DNA from: Methylomarinum sp965277025
GTDB lineage: Bacteria; Pseudomonadota; Gammaproteobacteria; Methylococcales; Methylomonadaceae
Length of the DNA stretch: 64,000 nucleotides
NCBI GenBank assembly: GCA_965277025.1
Contig: OZ255706.1
Location: 3,286,001-3,350,000 of the forward strand
Reading direction: 5' to 3'
The first letter of the stretch is position 1, and each line of letters starts with the position of its first letter. Position numbers and translations under genes: made by a program. The notes under the pieces were generated by a model. That model saw nothing but the letters and a program-made list of their open reading frames with translations. It searched no databases and was not told the DNA's origin. Shown piece after piece: positions 27,069 to 35,196 of the stretch.

Positions 27069-27524
27069 CTAATGGTCAATTTTAATATCAAGGTGCTGAA
27101 ACAGTTGCCTTATCAAGTTGCCATCAAATCCGCGCTGACTCAGAAAGCGGCTTCTTTTCGCCCACTCCCGATAACTCAATTTAGATTCAAACGGGTATTT
27201 ATTTAAATAAACATGTTCAACCACATCCAGCCAACTCTGCTCCATTTCATCCAGCACCGCTTCCATATCAAATGCGGCAATCCCTCTTTGTTGTAATTCA
27301 TAGGCGATTCTGTTTGCTCCATAACCTCTTTTTATGCGTTGCCGGATAAAGCTCTCGGCAAAACGTTTATCACTTTGCCAACCCTCCTCAGCCAATTTGG
27401 CAATCACTTGTTTGGCCAGGTCAGGATCCATACCGCGCTGTTTTAACTTATCCAGCAATTCCTTCTGACTATGTTCCCGTCGGCTGAGCAAATTCAAACA
27501 GGTTTTTTGAATGTTCTCCTGCAC
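27069..27524 (-). CDS. recX: Regulatory protein RecX
   Basis: A 151-residue RecX that binds RecA filaments and limits their growth. The three-helix repeats of the family are visible (CLNLLSRREHSQKELLDKLKQ, then DLAKQVIAKLAEEGWQSDKRFAE). It follows recA after 17 bases on the same strand. The stop is TAG at 27069-27071. IS-B lies 16 bases beyond, and the bases between (GGAGGCTGTCGG) match the end of the miniature element at 31212-31379. Confidence 0.93.
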   Translation of the reverse strand: MQENIQKTCLNLLSRREHSQKELLDKLKQRGMDPDLAKQVIAKLAEEGWQSDKRFAESFIRQRIKRGYGANRIAYELQQRGIAAFDMEAVLDEMEQSWLDVVEHVYLNKYPFESKLSYREWAKRSRFLSQRGFDGNLIRQLFQHLDIKIDH

Positions 27525-27541
27525 GCATTCTGCTCCACATT

Positions 27542-28579
27542 TTATTTAGCAGGCTTTTTTTCTTCAGTCGGTTTCTCTTCCGCTTCTTTCTCGCCAAACA
27601 CTTCGGTTCGAATGGACTTTTCCAATTGTTTGGCCTGCTCAGGATTGTCCTTGAAAAACTGTTTGGCGTTATCCTTGCCCTGCCCTATTTTCTGATCACC
27701 ATAGCTGTACCAAGCCCCTGATTTCTGTACAAAACCATATTTCACGCCCAGATCCACCAGTTCGCCATAAAATGAAATACCTTCGCCATAAAGGATTTCA
27801 AATTCCGCCTGTTTGAATGGTGGCGCCACTTTATTTTTGACCACCTTGACCCGGGTTTCATTGCCAACCACTTCATCGCCTTTTTTAATCGCACCAATGC
27901 GCCGGATATCCAGCCGTACCGAGGCGTAAAACTTCAAGGCATTTCCGCCAGTAGTGGTTTCCGGGTTGCCGAACATGACGCCAATTTTCATCCGTAACTG
28001 ATTGATGAAAATCACCAGCGTATTGGAGCGTTTGATATTGGCCGTTAATTTACGTAAAGCCTGAGACATCAAGCGCGCTTGCAACCCCATATGTGAATCG
28101 CCCATATCACCTTCAATCTCGGCTTTAGGCGTCAAGGCCGCTACCGAATCGACAACGACGATATCAACTGCGCCAGAACGCACCAGCATATCGGTGATTT
28201 CCAAAGCCTGCTCACCGGTATCGGGTTGTGAAATCAACAAATCTTCAACTTTTACGCCAATTTTTTCAGCATAGGCAGGGTCCAGTGCATGTTCAGCATC
28301 GACAAACGCCGCCGTACCGCCGAGCTTTTGCATTTGCGCTATGGTCTCCAGTGTCAAGGTAGTCTTTCCCGATGACTCCGGGCCATAGATTTCAACCACC
28401 CTGCCACGCGGCAGGCCGCCGCAACCTAAAGCGATATCCAATGCCAGAGATCCCGTCGAGACAACCTCGATATCCCGGCTGGCAGCAACATCACCGAGCC
28501 GCATAACCGACCCTTTGCCAAATTGTTTATCGATCTGCATTAACGCTGCGCTCAATGCCTTCTTCTTGTTTTCATCCAT
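27542..28579 (-). CDS. recA: Recombinase RecA
   Basis: A 345-residue RecA, the strand-exchange and SOS co-protease ATPase. Walker A is GPESSGKTTLTLE (~residue 67), and Walker B (VVVDSVAAL), loop L1 (GDSHMGLQARLMSQALRK) and loop L2 (MKIGVMFGNPETTTGGNALKFYASVRLDIRR) are all present. The acidic, lysine-rich C-terminal tail is typical. I looked for a LexA box upstream (28580-28733) and found none convincing. Confidence 0.98.
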   Translation of the reverse strand: MDENKKKALSAALMQIDKQFGKGSVMRLGDVAASRDIEVVSTGSLALDIALGCGGLPRGRVVEIYGPESSGKTTLTLETIAQMQKLGGTAAFVDAEHALDPAYAEKIGVKVEDLLISQPDTGEQALEITDMLVRSGAVDIVVVDSVAALTPKAEIEGDMGDSHMGLQARLMSQALRKLTANIKRSNTLVIFINQLRMKIGVMFGNPETTTGGNALKFYASVRLDIRRIGAIKKGDEVVGNETRVKVVKNKVAPPFKQAEFEILYGEGISFYGELVDLGVKYGFVQKSGAWYSYGDQKIGQGKDNAKQFFKDNPEQAKQLEKSIRTEVFGEKEAEEKPTEEKKPAK

Positions 28580-28799
28580 TTTGACTTGCCTGCTCCAAAA
28601 TTAACCACATTCAGGGAGATAAAAAACCGGAATCCGTCCCGGCAATATCTTCATCAGCCTGTTAAACAATCCATTATCACATAGAGCCGAATAGCGAAAC
28701 AGCCCTAATCAGTAAAATTTTCTGGTTTTTTATATGAACCCGGTTTTATATGATAATCTTTCATCAATTTCTCGATTATCTCATATTTTTTTGGCGAAA

Positions 28800-30989
28800 A
28801 TGCGCATCCAAAAACGACTCCCCTACCTAAGTAATCTTGGCTCTGATATACCGGCTGGACTGGTTGTTTTTCTCGTCGCGTTACCATTATGCCTTGGTAT
28901 TGCACTCGCCTCTGGCGCGCCATTGTTTTCAGGTCTGATTGCCGGCATTATAGGCGGCACCCTGGTTGCCATATTGAGTAATTCACATCTTGGCGTCAGC
29001 GGCCCGGCAGCCGGCCTGAGTGTAATTGTTTATGAAGCCATTAATGAGCTGGGCTTTGAAGCATTCCTGTTAGCCGTGGTATTGGCAGGCTGCATCCAAT
29101 TTATGATGGGCAAACTCAAAACCGGCATTATCGGCTATTATTTCCCTTCAGCCGTAATCAGTGGCATGCTGGCAGGCATAGGCCTGATTATTTTTCTTAA
29201 ACAGATTCCCCATGCCGTAGGCTACGACAAAGACTACGAAGGCGACCTGTCATTCCACCAGCAAGATGATTACACAACGTTTTCAGAGCTGGAACATATC
29301 ATGAATCATTTTTCGCCTGGCGCAATTTGTATCAGCGTAATCAGCCTGGTCGTCATTCTTTTATGGGAAAGCCGCTGGTTAAGGCACTTGCGTTTTACAA
29401 AGTGGCTTCATGGCGCCGTTGTCGCTGTCATTATATCTGTTTTTCTAAATGAGGCTTTTCGATTATGGTATCCCGATTGGCTATTATCATCGCAACATTT
29501 AGTCAATTTACCACTTCTTAGCAGTCTGTTTGATTTGAAAGATTTGCTGATCTTCCCTGATTGGTCACAATACAATAATCTCCTGGTTTATAAAACTGCC
29601 TTAATTCTGGCATTAGTCGCCAGTATTGAAACATTGTTGAGTGTCGAGGCTGTTGACAAGCTTGACCCTTATAAACGGGTAACGGATAACAACCAGGAAC
29701 TGAAAGCCCAGGGGATTGGCAATATCTGTTCCGGACTTATTGGTGGCTTGCCGATTACGCAGGTGATTATTCGCAGCTCAACTAACGTCCAGGCTGGCGC
29801 TAAAACCAAAGTGTCCACTATTACTCACGGTATTATCTTATTAGCAAGCACCCTGCTCGTCCCTGGCATTCTAAATAAAATTCCTTTAGCCTCATTAGCC
29901 GCCATTTTATTGGTTGTTGGCTATAAACTGGCTTCGCCACATTTGTTCAAGAAAATGTATCAGGTGGGGATTTATCACTTTATTCCGTTCATTGCCACTG
30001 CTCTCGGGCTGGTATTCACCAATATGCTGATGGGCATCGCCATTGGTCTGGCTATCGCCATTTTCTTCATTCTGCTGGAGAATCAGAAAGTCGGGGTTTA
30101 TCTGCATGAATATCACCACGCCAATAAAACCATTATCACCCTGTCAGAAAATGTTTCCTTCCTCAACAAGGCTAATTTACTTAAACATCTGGATAATTTA
30201 CCCGACTATTCAACTGTCATAATCGACGCTACTTATGCAAAATACATCGATTACGATATTTATGAAATTCTGCAAAACTTCAGAGCAGAAGCCAAACGCA
30301 AACACATCAAGCTGGTTATCCAGAATCTGCGCGGCTATGGCGTTCTACCACCTGTTGAACCTGCCAAACCTGCATCAAAAGAATTGCAACAGTCACTCAG
30401 TCCAGAGCAGGTCTTGAATATTCTGAAACAAGGCAACGATCGTTTCGTCAACAACCTGAAAACACAGGATAATCTGTTGCAACGGGTCAATGAAACCACA
30501 ACCGGCCAATATCCCTTGGCGATCATCCTCAGTTGCATTGATTCGCGCACCTCGGCTGAACTGATTTTCGACCAGAGCCTGGGCGATATTTTCAGTGTCC
30601 GCATCGCAGGCAATATCATTAATGATGATATTCTCGGCAGCATGGAATTCGCCTGCAAACTGGCCGGCGCCAAACTGGTTGTTGTATTAGGTCATACTCG
30701 ATGTGGCGCAATAAAAGGGGCTTGCAGCGGTGCACAACTGGATCACCTGACAGGGTTGCTGAAAAAAATCAAACCCGCTATCAGACAAATTGAATATGAA
30801 TATCAACAACCAGTGACCATTGAAAACATGACGCTGGTTGAAAAAGTCTCCAGCCGTAATGTAGAGCTGATGGTAAAACAAATCTATCAGGATAGTCCTG
30901 TTCTGGCTGAAATGAAAAAAAATGGCGACATCGATATTGTCGGTGGAACCTATAATATCGAAACGGGCCGGGTCAGTTTTCAGTCCTGA
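28800..30989 (+). CDS. SulP-family transporter fused to a beta-carbonic anhydrase
   Basis: A ~729-residue fusion. The N-terminal SulP membrane domain (PAGLVVFLVALPLCLGIALASGAPLFSG onward, about 11-12 helices to ~residue 430) belongs to the group often proposed to carry bicarbonate. A short STAS-like segment follows (VIIDATYAKYIDYDIYE, ~residues 475-525). The C-terminal beta-carbonic anhydrase has zinc ligands in SCIDSRTS (Cys ~579, Asp-Arg pair) and HTRCG (His ~632, Cys ~635). Together they would couple CO2/HCO3- interconversion to bicarbonate movement at the inner membrane. Such SulP-CA fusions are known in other bacteria. I use the ATG at 28800 (MRIQKRLPYL); an in-frame ATG at 28734 would add 22 residues. 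The gene stands alone and diverges from recA. Confidence 0.92.
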   Translation: MRIQKRLPYLSNLGSDIPAGLVVFLVALPLCLGIALASGAPLFSGLIAGIIGGTLVAILSNSHLGVSGPAAGLSVIVYEAINELGFEAFLLAVVLAGCIQFMMGKLKTGIIGYYFPSAVISGMLAGIGLIIFLKQIPHAVGYDKDYEGDLSFHQQDDYTTFSELEHIMNHFSPGAICISVISLVVILLWESRWLRHLRFTKWLHGAVVAVIISVFLNEAFRLWYPDWLLSSQHLVNLPLLSSLFDLKDLLIFPDWSQYNNLLVYKTALILALVASIETLLSVEAVDKLDPYKRVTDNNQELKAQGIGNICSGLIGGLPITQVIIRSSTNVQAGAKTKVSTITHGIILLASTLLVPGILNKIPLASLAAILLVVGYKLASPHLFKKMYQVGIYHFIPFIATALGLVFTNMLMGIAIGLAIAIFFILLENQKVGVYLHEYHHANKTIITLSENVSFLNKANLLKHLDNLPDYSTVIIDATYAKYIDYDIYEILQNFRAEAKRKHIKLVIQNLRGYGVLPPVEPAKPASKELQQSLSPEQVLNILKQGNDRFVNNLKTQDNLLQRVNETTTGQYPLAIILSCIDSRTSAELIFDQSLGDIFSVRIAGNIINDDILGSMEFACKLAGAKLVVVLGHTRCGAIKGACSGAQLDHLTGLLKKIKPAIRQIEYEYQQPVTIENMTLVEKVSSRNVELMVKQIYQDSPVLAEMKKNGDIDIVGGTYNIETGRVSFQS

Positions 30990-31211
30990 TCAAGCTGAGG
31001 AATCGCTGATTTCATCGCACCCTTGCTCCTGCGTGGGCGCGTCAAAACTTCACGATCTGCGTTTCGAAGCGCCAAAACACGGAAAACCCTATCCAGTTAG
31101 CGTGTTCCTGCGTTGTTGAAGCGGAGCTTCTGAATCAGGGTTCCCAAGCGGGAGCTTGGGAACCAGCAAAAATCAAAATCTTATAGCCATCGACTTTTAT
31201 GCTACATCCTG
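30990..31211. repeat. Intergenic dispersed-repeat block after the SulP-CA gene
   Basis: No gene is seen here. The block holds pieces that recur elsewhere in the window: TGCGTGGGCGCGTCAAAA with the following TTCACG and CTGCGTT also occurs at 51470-51518; GAAGCGGAGCTTCTGAATC recurs at 55069-55090; and the hairpin GTTCCCAAGC/GCTTGGGAAC (31140-31163) resembles one at 51541-51565. The last may end SulP-CA transcription. I do not recognise the family. Confidence 0.6.
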
Positions 31212-31379
31212 CTAGGAGGTTGTCGGGTTATGGGGTTCGTAACGAGACGAGTGGGAAATCGAGTGGATTTTTTTGCTCTTTTGAGGCGCATAGTGGCGCT
31301 ACGCAATGAAAAAGAGCGGAAAAATACGCCGATTTCCCGCTGTCGCAGTAGAATCATCCATAATCCGACAGCCTCCTAG
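31212..31379. mobile_element. Miniature inverted-repeat element (MITE-like) at the recO stop codon
   Basis: 168 bases bounded by CTAG. The ends GGAGGTTGTCGG and CCGACAGCCTCC are extended imperfect inverted repeats of ~20 bp, flanked by TA, as for elements moved by IS630/Tc1-type enzymes. No coding capacity is visible. Related ends occur beside recX (27055-27066) and in a shortened form at 46669-46715. The repeat does not match the IS-B ends (GTGCA..), so its helper transposase is not identified here. Confidence 0.75.
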
Positions 31380-32085
31380 GCGTTACGATAACGCATAATG
31401 GCCGCTAATACATCGCGGCTTTTAAGTGACTTGCCGGGCAATAATTCGTCAATAATTCCCCGCATCAAGTATTTTGCTTCTTTAAGGTTTTGGCTATCCA
31501 GTTTTTTTTCCTGATGAAGGGCTAACAAAGTTCGTCCCGAAACAGGGCTTTTATTATCTCTCACCAACCCGGCTCCTGGTAAAAACCGGTAGTGCCACTC
31601 TGATTCAATCGGGTCGCCATATATATCCTGGTCGAGAACAATGCCGTAGCCACTGTATTGAAGCAATTTAAGTTCAAAACTACGTAATACCTGAGCCACA
31701 TCATCCTGGTTTTGCATCGCCATCAGACTTTGCTGGTAAAGCTTATAAACTTCTGGGTGGGAATCATGTGGATGTAAAAAAAAAAAGACAGCAGTTCATT
31801 GAGGTAAAAACCTGAATACAACGCAATATCGGCTAAAGAAAAAACCCTGATGGTTTCAGCACTGGTCAGCTGTTTTAATGATGCTTTGCCGCTCCAGGAT
31901 ATTTCCAGTTGAGCAAACGGCTGCAATACTTGCGCCAGCCTGGATTTTTTTTGCCGGATACCTTTGGCGACCAGTGGAATGATGCCCTCATTTTGGGTCA
32001 ATACATCGACAAGAATACTGGTTTCTCGATAGTTTTTCCGCTTGAGCACAAAAGCGGGCTGCCGATAAACAAGTGTCTGCGTCAC
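31376..32085 (-). pseudogene. recO: recO, DNA repair protein, frameshifted at an A11 run
   Basis: RecO loads RecA on SSB-coated DNA with RecR. The N-terminal OB-fold part (MTQTLVYRQPAFVLKRKNYRETS) reads to NELLSFFF, then frame is lost at eleven A (31776-31786, T11 in the gene). The following frame continues the protein (HPHDSHPEVYKLYQQSLMAMQNQDD) to the C-terminus. Nine or twelve T would restore 235 or 236 residues. The stop TAG at 31376-31378 combines the TA target and the first base of the miniature element. The run is long enough to be either unstable in vivo or a sequencing error. Confidence 0.85.
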
Positions 32086-32087
32086 AG

Positions 32088-32975
32088 TCAGGAATCGCCG
32101 AAACCCAGATTTTGCAAAGAGCGCTCATTATTGGACCAGCCTTTTTTAACCTTGACCCAAAGTTGTAAATAGACTTTTTGCCCTATCAACTGCTCTATAT
32201 CACGGCGTGCATCCATGCCGACTTTTTTTAACAATTCACCTTGTTTACCAATAACAATGTTTTTTTGACTGCTACGTTCGACCCAGATTATGGCATATAT
32301 TTTGGTGATTTTAGGCAGATCTTCATAGCGTTCTATCTCGACTGTCAATGCATAAGGCAATTCATCACCCAGCCTGCGAGTCAATTTCTCCCGTATGATT
32401 TCCGCCGACATAAAACGCTCTGGCCGGTCGGTAATTTGATCTTCCGGATAAATCAAGCCACCTTCTGGCAATAAATCCATAATGCTTTTTTCCAGCTGCT
32501 CCAGATTGATTTTTTTCAGGGCAGAAGCCGGAATAATGTCAGCAAACGGATATCGTTGTTGCGCTGTCGACAAAAAATCCATCATTTTTGTTTTGTCCTG
32601 AATTTTATCGACTTTATTGATCACCAAAATAACCGGTAAACCGGCGCGCTCCAGCTTTTTAAAAATCACTTCATCATAATCATGAAATGATGGGGAATCT
32701 ATCAACCAAACGACCACATCAACACCTAGTAATGTGGTATCGGCAGTTTTGTTCAAATAGCGGTTCAGCGCCTTTTTTTCATCCCGGTGCATGCCTGGCG
32801 TATCCATAAAAACCAACTGCCCTTGTTCTGTGGTATGGATGCCTAAGATGCGATGGCGGGTGGTTTGCGGTTTACGCGAAGTGATGCTGATTTTTTGCCC
32901 CAGTACATGGTTCATCAGCGTGGATTTTCCAACATTGGGCCGACCAATCAAGGCGACATAAACACTTTTCATCAA
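32088..32975 (-). CDS. era: GTPase Era
   Basis: A 295-residue Era, a GTPase that binds the 3' end of 16S rRNA and checks small-subunit maturation. G1 is GRPNVGKSTLMN, then DTPGMH and NKVDK, and the C-terminal KH domain contains VIGKQGELLKKVGMDARRDIEQL. The start overlaps the rnc stop (32972-32975), and the stop lies 2 bases before recO. The frame is intact. Confidence 0.97.
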   Translation of the reverse strand: MMKSVYVALIGRPNVGKSTLMNHVLGQKISITSRKPQTTRHRILGIHTTEQGQLVFMDTPGMHRDEKKALNRYLNKTADTTLLGVDVVVWLIDSPSFHDYDEVIFKKLERAGLPVILVINKVDKIQDKTKMMDFLSTAQQRYPFADIIPASALKKINLEQLEKSIMDLLPEGGLIYPEDQITDRPERFMSAEIIREKLTRRLGDELPYALTVEIERYEDLPKITKIYAIIWVERSSQKNIVIGKQGELLKKVGMDARRDIEQLIGQKVYLQLWVKVKKGWSNNERSLQNLGFGDS

Positions 32976-33652
32976 GCTTTTTCTCCCAGCTTCTGCAGCA
33001 TTTTTTCGGCCGCCGCCTGTTCGGCTTTTTTGCGCGAAGCTCCGGTTGCTTTGGTCGTTTCTTTATGTAATGGCACTTTGCACTGAACCGTAAAGGTTTG
33101 CTGATGCGCTGCACCTGCTTGATTAACCAGGTCATAGACCGGTAAAGCCTGTTGTTTGGCCTGCATCATTTCCTGCAAACGGGTTTTTGGATCTTTTGTC
33201 CAGTTTCCGACATCAAGTTTTTCCAGTTTTTGCCGAAAAATACTGAGAATAAATTGCTTCGATGCCTCAATACCCTGGTCTTTTAAAATAGCGCCCATAA
33301 TGGCTTCCAATGCATCGGAAAGAATCGAATCGCGCCGAAAACCACCGCTTTTCAATTCGCCAGAACCCAAAATCAAATAATCGCCGATATTATAAAGCCT
33401 TGCCAACTCGGCTAAAGAGCTTTGATTGACCAAATTAGCACGTAACCGGCTCAATATTCCTTCACCCGATTTGGGAAAACGCTCGTACAGATACTCGGCT
33501 ATAACAAAACCCAATACTGAATCTCCCAGATATTCCAGGCGTTCATTGTTTTTTGCCCCCATACTGCGATGTGTCAGGGCCATCTCCAGCAACCCGGGTT
33601 GATTAAAGTGCAAACCGAGTTTTTTCGCTAATTTTTCTGGTTTCTTTATCAC
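32972..33652 (-). CDS. rnc: Ribonuclease III
   Basis: A 226-residue RNase III that cuts double-stranded RNA in rRNA and mRNA maturation. The catalytic signature NNERLEYLGDSVLGFVIAEYLY lies near residue 34. The second acidic site is SDALEAIMGAIL near residue 113. A C-terminal double-stranded RNA-binding domain ends TGASRKKAEQAAAEKMLQKLG. The start overlaps the DUF4845 stop by 4 bases, so it belongs to the lepA-lepB-DUF4845-rnc-era-recO operon. Confidence 0.97.
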   Translation of the reverse strand: MIKKPEKLAKKLGLHFNQPGLLEMALTHRSMGAKNNERLEYLGDSVLGFVIAEYLYERFPKSGEGILSRLRANLVNQSSLAELARLYNIGDYLILGSGELKSGGFRRDSILSDALEAIMGAILKDQGIEASKQFILSIFRQKLEKLDVGNWTKDPKTRLQEMMQAKQQALPVYDLVNQAGAAHQQTFTVQCKVPLHKETTKATGASRKKAEQAAAEKMLQKLGEKA

Positions 33653-33999
33653 TCACCATCCTTTTCAAAACCATCATCAAATTCCACCAATACACTGAGA
33701 TTACCAATGATTGGCTGCACCACTTCATAGCTGATCCTGACACTCAGATAATCGGGTTGTTTGACTATCTCAACATCATTCAACGTTACATCTTCTACAT
33801 AATTCAAATTAAACCGTTTAGACAAAGATGTCTCTATTTCCCGTTTGCTCATCGTCTCAATATCCGGCATGGCCTCCACCGCTTCCAGCGCATTTTTCAC
33901 CTTGCTATGGTTCATGTAGATAGGCGCTATTTTCAGCACCAGCAAAACAACCGTGCAGATAAAAATCAGAATAAAAACAATAGAGTAGAAGTTACGCAT
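33649..33999 (-). CDS. DUF4845 membrane protein, 5' end replaced by IS-A
   Basis: A small protein with one N-terminal membrane helix (IVFILIFICTVVLLVLKIAPIYM) and a periplasmic tail, of the DUF4845 family found between lepB and rnc. IS-A inserted after codon 10. By chance the IS-A end supplies an in-frame ATG (33997-33999) and encodes MRNFY before native S-I-V-F. The product is therefore ~117 residues and lacks only the original first ten (MKKQQGLTLI, rebuilt from 35115-35144 across the insertion). Whether the new ATG has a usable ribosome site is unclear. Function of the family: unknown. Confidence 0.82.
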   Translation of the reverse strand: MRNFYSIVFILIFICTVVLLVLKIAPIYMNHSKVKNALEAVEAMPDIETMSKREIETSLSKRFNLNYVEDVTLNDVEIVKQPDYLSVRISYEVVQPIIGNLSVLVEFDDGFEKDGE

Positions 34000-35110
34000 T
34001 GACAACAGATCGAAATTTTGGGTTTAAATGATTCATATTTGGCATAAAGGTGTCGATAAACGAAGCCATAACATCGTTGAATAAATTCCGCTGTACGCTA
34101 TAGCAATTCTTAATCACGTCTGCAAAGCTCAATTTTTGTAATTGAACAAAGCCACAAATTGCAGAAAAAATATGATTATTTATTGCTCTTTTATTGCGAA
34201 CCTGGAATCGCTCAATATTACACACCTGCTTTATTGCCCGATGATATTGCTCAATCTGCCAATGCCTATCATGTTGTTCGGTAAATGCTTTCTTGTCAAA
34301 AACAGCGGTTTTTTCTTCATCAGGTAGTGAACTTATGTAATGGCGAACTTGTTCTTTCAAGGTCGTCCGAAATAATTTCACATACCCAAAATTTTTGAGC
34401 CAAACCATTAAGCCGTCTTCCGGGATTTCTAATTGCCTGACTTGAACCCATGAACCTTTTTCAACAGAGACTAATCGATTACCTTCCACTGCAAAGAATA
34501 ATCCTGTCTGATGATTTCTTATCAATTTAAGATTATCCACGCAACTGTACCAGCTATCTCCTGTTACAAAACCAGGTTCTAGTCCCCAAGCTAATACTTC
34601 GGTCAGCATGTCTTGAAAATAGTCATTTTTTGTCTTTCCTTCCGCCTTATCGACCACCCGGAAATTCAGTGGTTGGTGTTTTCCTTGAATGTCTGTGTAG
34701 TACAACGTGACAAGATTGATTCCCTTGACTGCTCTATGATGTTTTCCCGACCAAAAATAACTGACATATGCCATATATCGGCTATAAGGTTTATCAAGAA
34801 CACTATCGTCAACACTCAAGGTTCCGCCCTTTAAATTCAGGCTTGCGCTGGCTTCATTGTATAAATCTCGCCCAGTGTAATGCTCCCGATTTAGAAATCG
34901 ATTTACGCTATCATGTGATATTGACATGACTTCTCCTAATCGTCGACAACTAGCTTGTTTCGGCTCACTTAATAAAAAACCAATATACATGGGTAATGTA
35001 CAGCAGGCTGTTGAGGGGCGTGTTATTTCTCTTATCAAGGTTTGCCTTGCATTGACTTTGGGATTTTTTAAACCCATAGTTTAACATTGCCTGTCAATGC
35101 GTAACTTCTA
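33986..35110 (-). mobile_element. IS-A copy 3, in the DUF4845 gene
   Basis: A complete 1125-bp IS-A with terminal repeats TAGAAGTTACGCATTGAC, flanked by the 5-bp duplication TAGAG (33981-33985 and 35111-35115). Removing the element and one TAGAG restores an uninterrupted DUF4845 reading frame that begins at 35144. Its transposase runs in the operon direction and may pass transcription on to rnc, era and recO. Confidence 0.96.
33992..35077 (-). CDS. IS-A transposase (IS4/IS701-like DDE), intact
   Basis: A 361-residue DDE transposase and the only uninterrupted IS-A copy here. Likely catalytic residues are in LSVDDSVLDKPY, FVTGDSWYS and the C-terminal HWQIEQYHRAIKQ (E-x6-K). The overall plan resembles proteins annotated as IS701 or IS4-like; I cannot place the subgroup firmly. 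The stop TAA is formed inside the terminal repeat. Compared with copies 1 and 2 it differs by a handful of residues (R/Q at SRYMA, K/N at VIKNC). Confidence 0.92.
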   Translation of the reverse strand: MGLKNPKVNARQTLIREITRPSTACCTLPMYIGFLLSEPKQASCRRLGEVMSISHDSVNRFLNREHYTGRDLYNEASASLNLKGGTLSVDDSVLDKPYSRYMAYVSYFWSGKHHRAVKGINLVTLYYTDIQGKHQPLNFRVVDKAEGKTKNDYFQDMLTEVLAWGLEPGFVTGDSWYSCVDNLKLIRNHQTGLFFAVEGNRLVSVEKGSWVQVRQLEIPEDGLMVWLKNFGYVKLFRTTLKEQVRHYISSLPDEEKTAVFDKKAFTEQHDRHWQIEQYHRAIKQVCNIERFQVRNKRAINNHIFSAICGFVQLQKLSFADVIKNCYSVQRNLFNDVMASFIDTFMPNMNHLNPKFRSVVNA

Positions 35111-35144
35111 TAGAGATCAGCGTCAAGCCTTGTTGCTTTTTCAT
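35111..35144 (-). pseudogene. DUF4845 gene, detached original start
   Basis: The first ten codons of the DUF4845 gene, from the ATG at 35142-35144 (MKKQQGLTLI), are stranded upstream of IS-A copy 3. Joined across the element (minus one TAGAG) they read on in frame into S-I-V-F-I-L at 33985. The piece shows that the gene formerly began here, 52 bases after lepB. Confidence 0.85.
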
Positions 35145-35196
35145 TACACTATTCATGATTGAACCTTTAAACGTCATTAATCATGACAAGCATAGT

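Noticed and set aside
28580..28733. LexA operator upstream of recA
   Set aside because: CTGT occurs but no partner ACAG at the right spacing; the nearest candidate ends TCGG.
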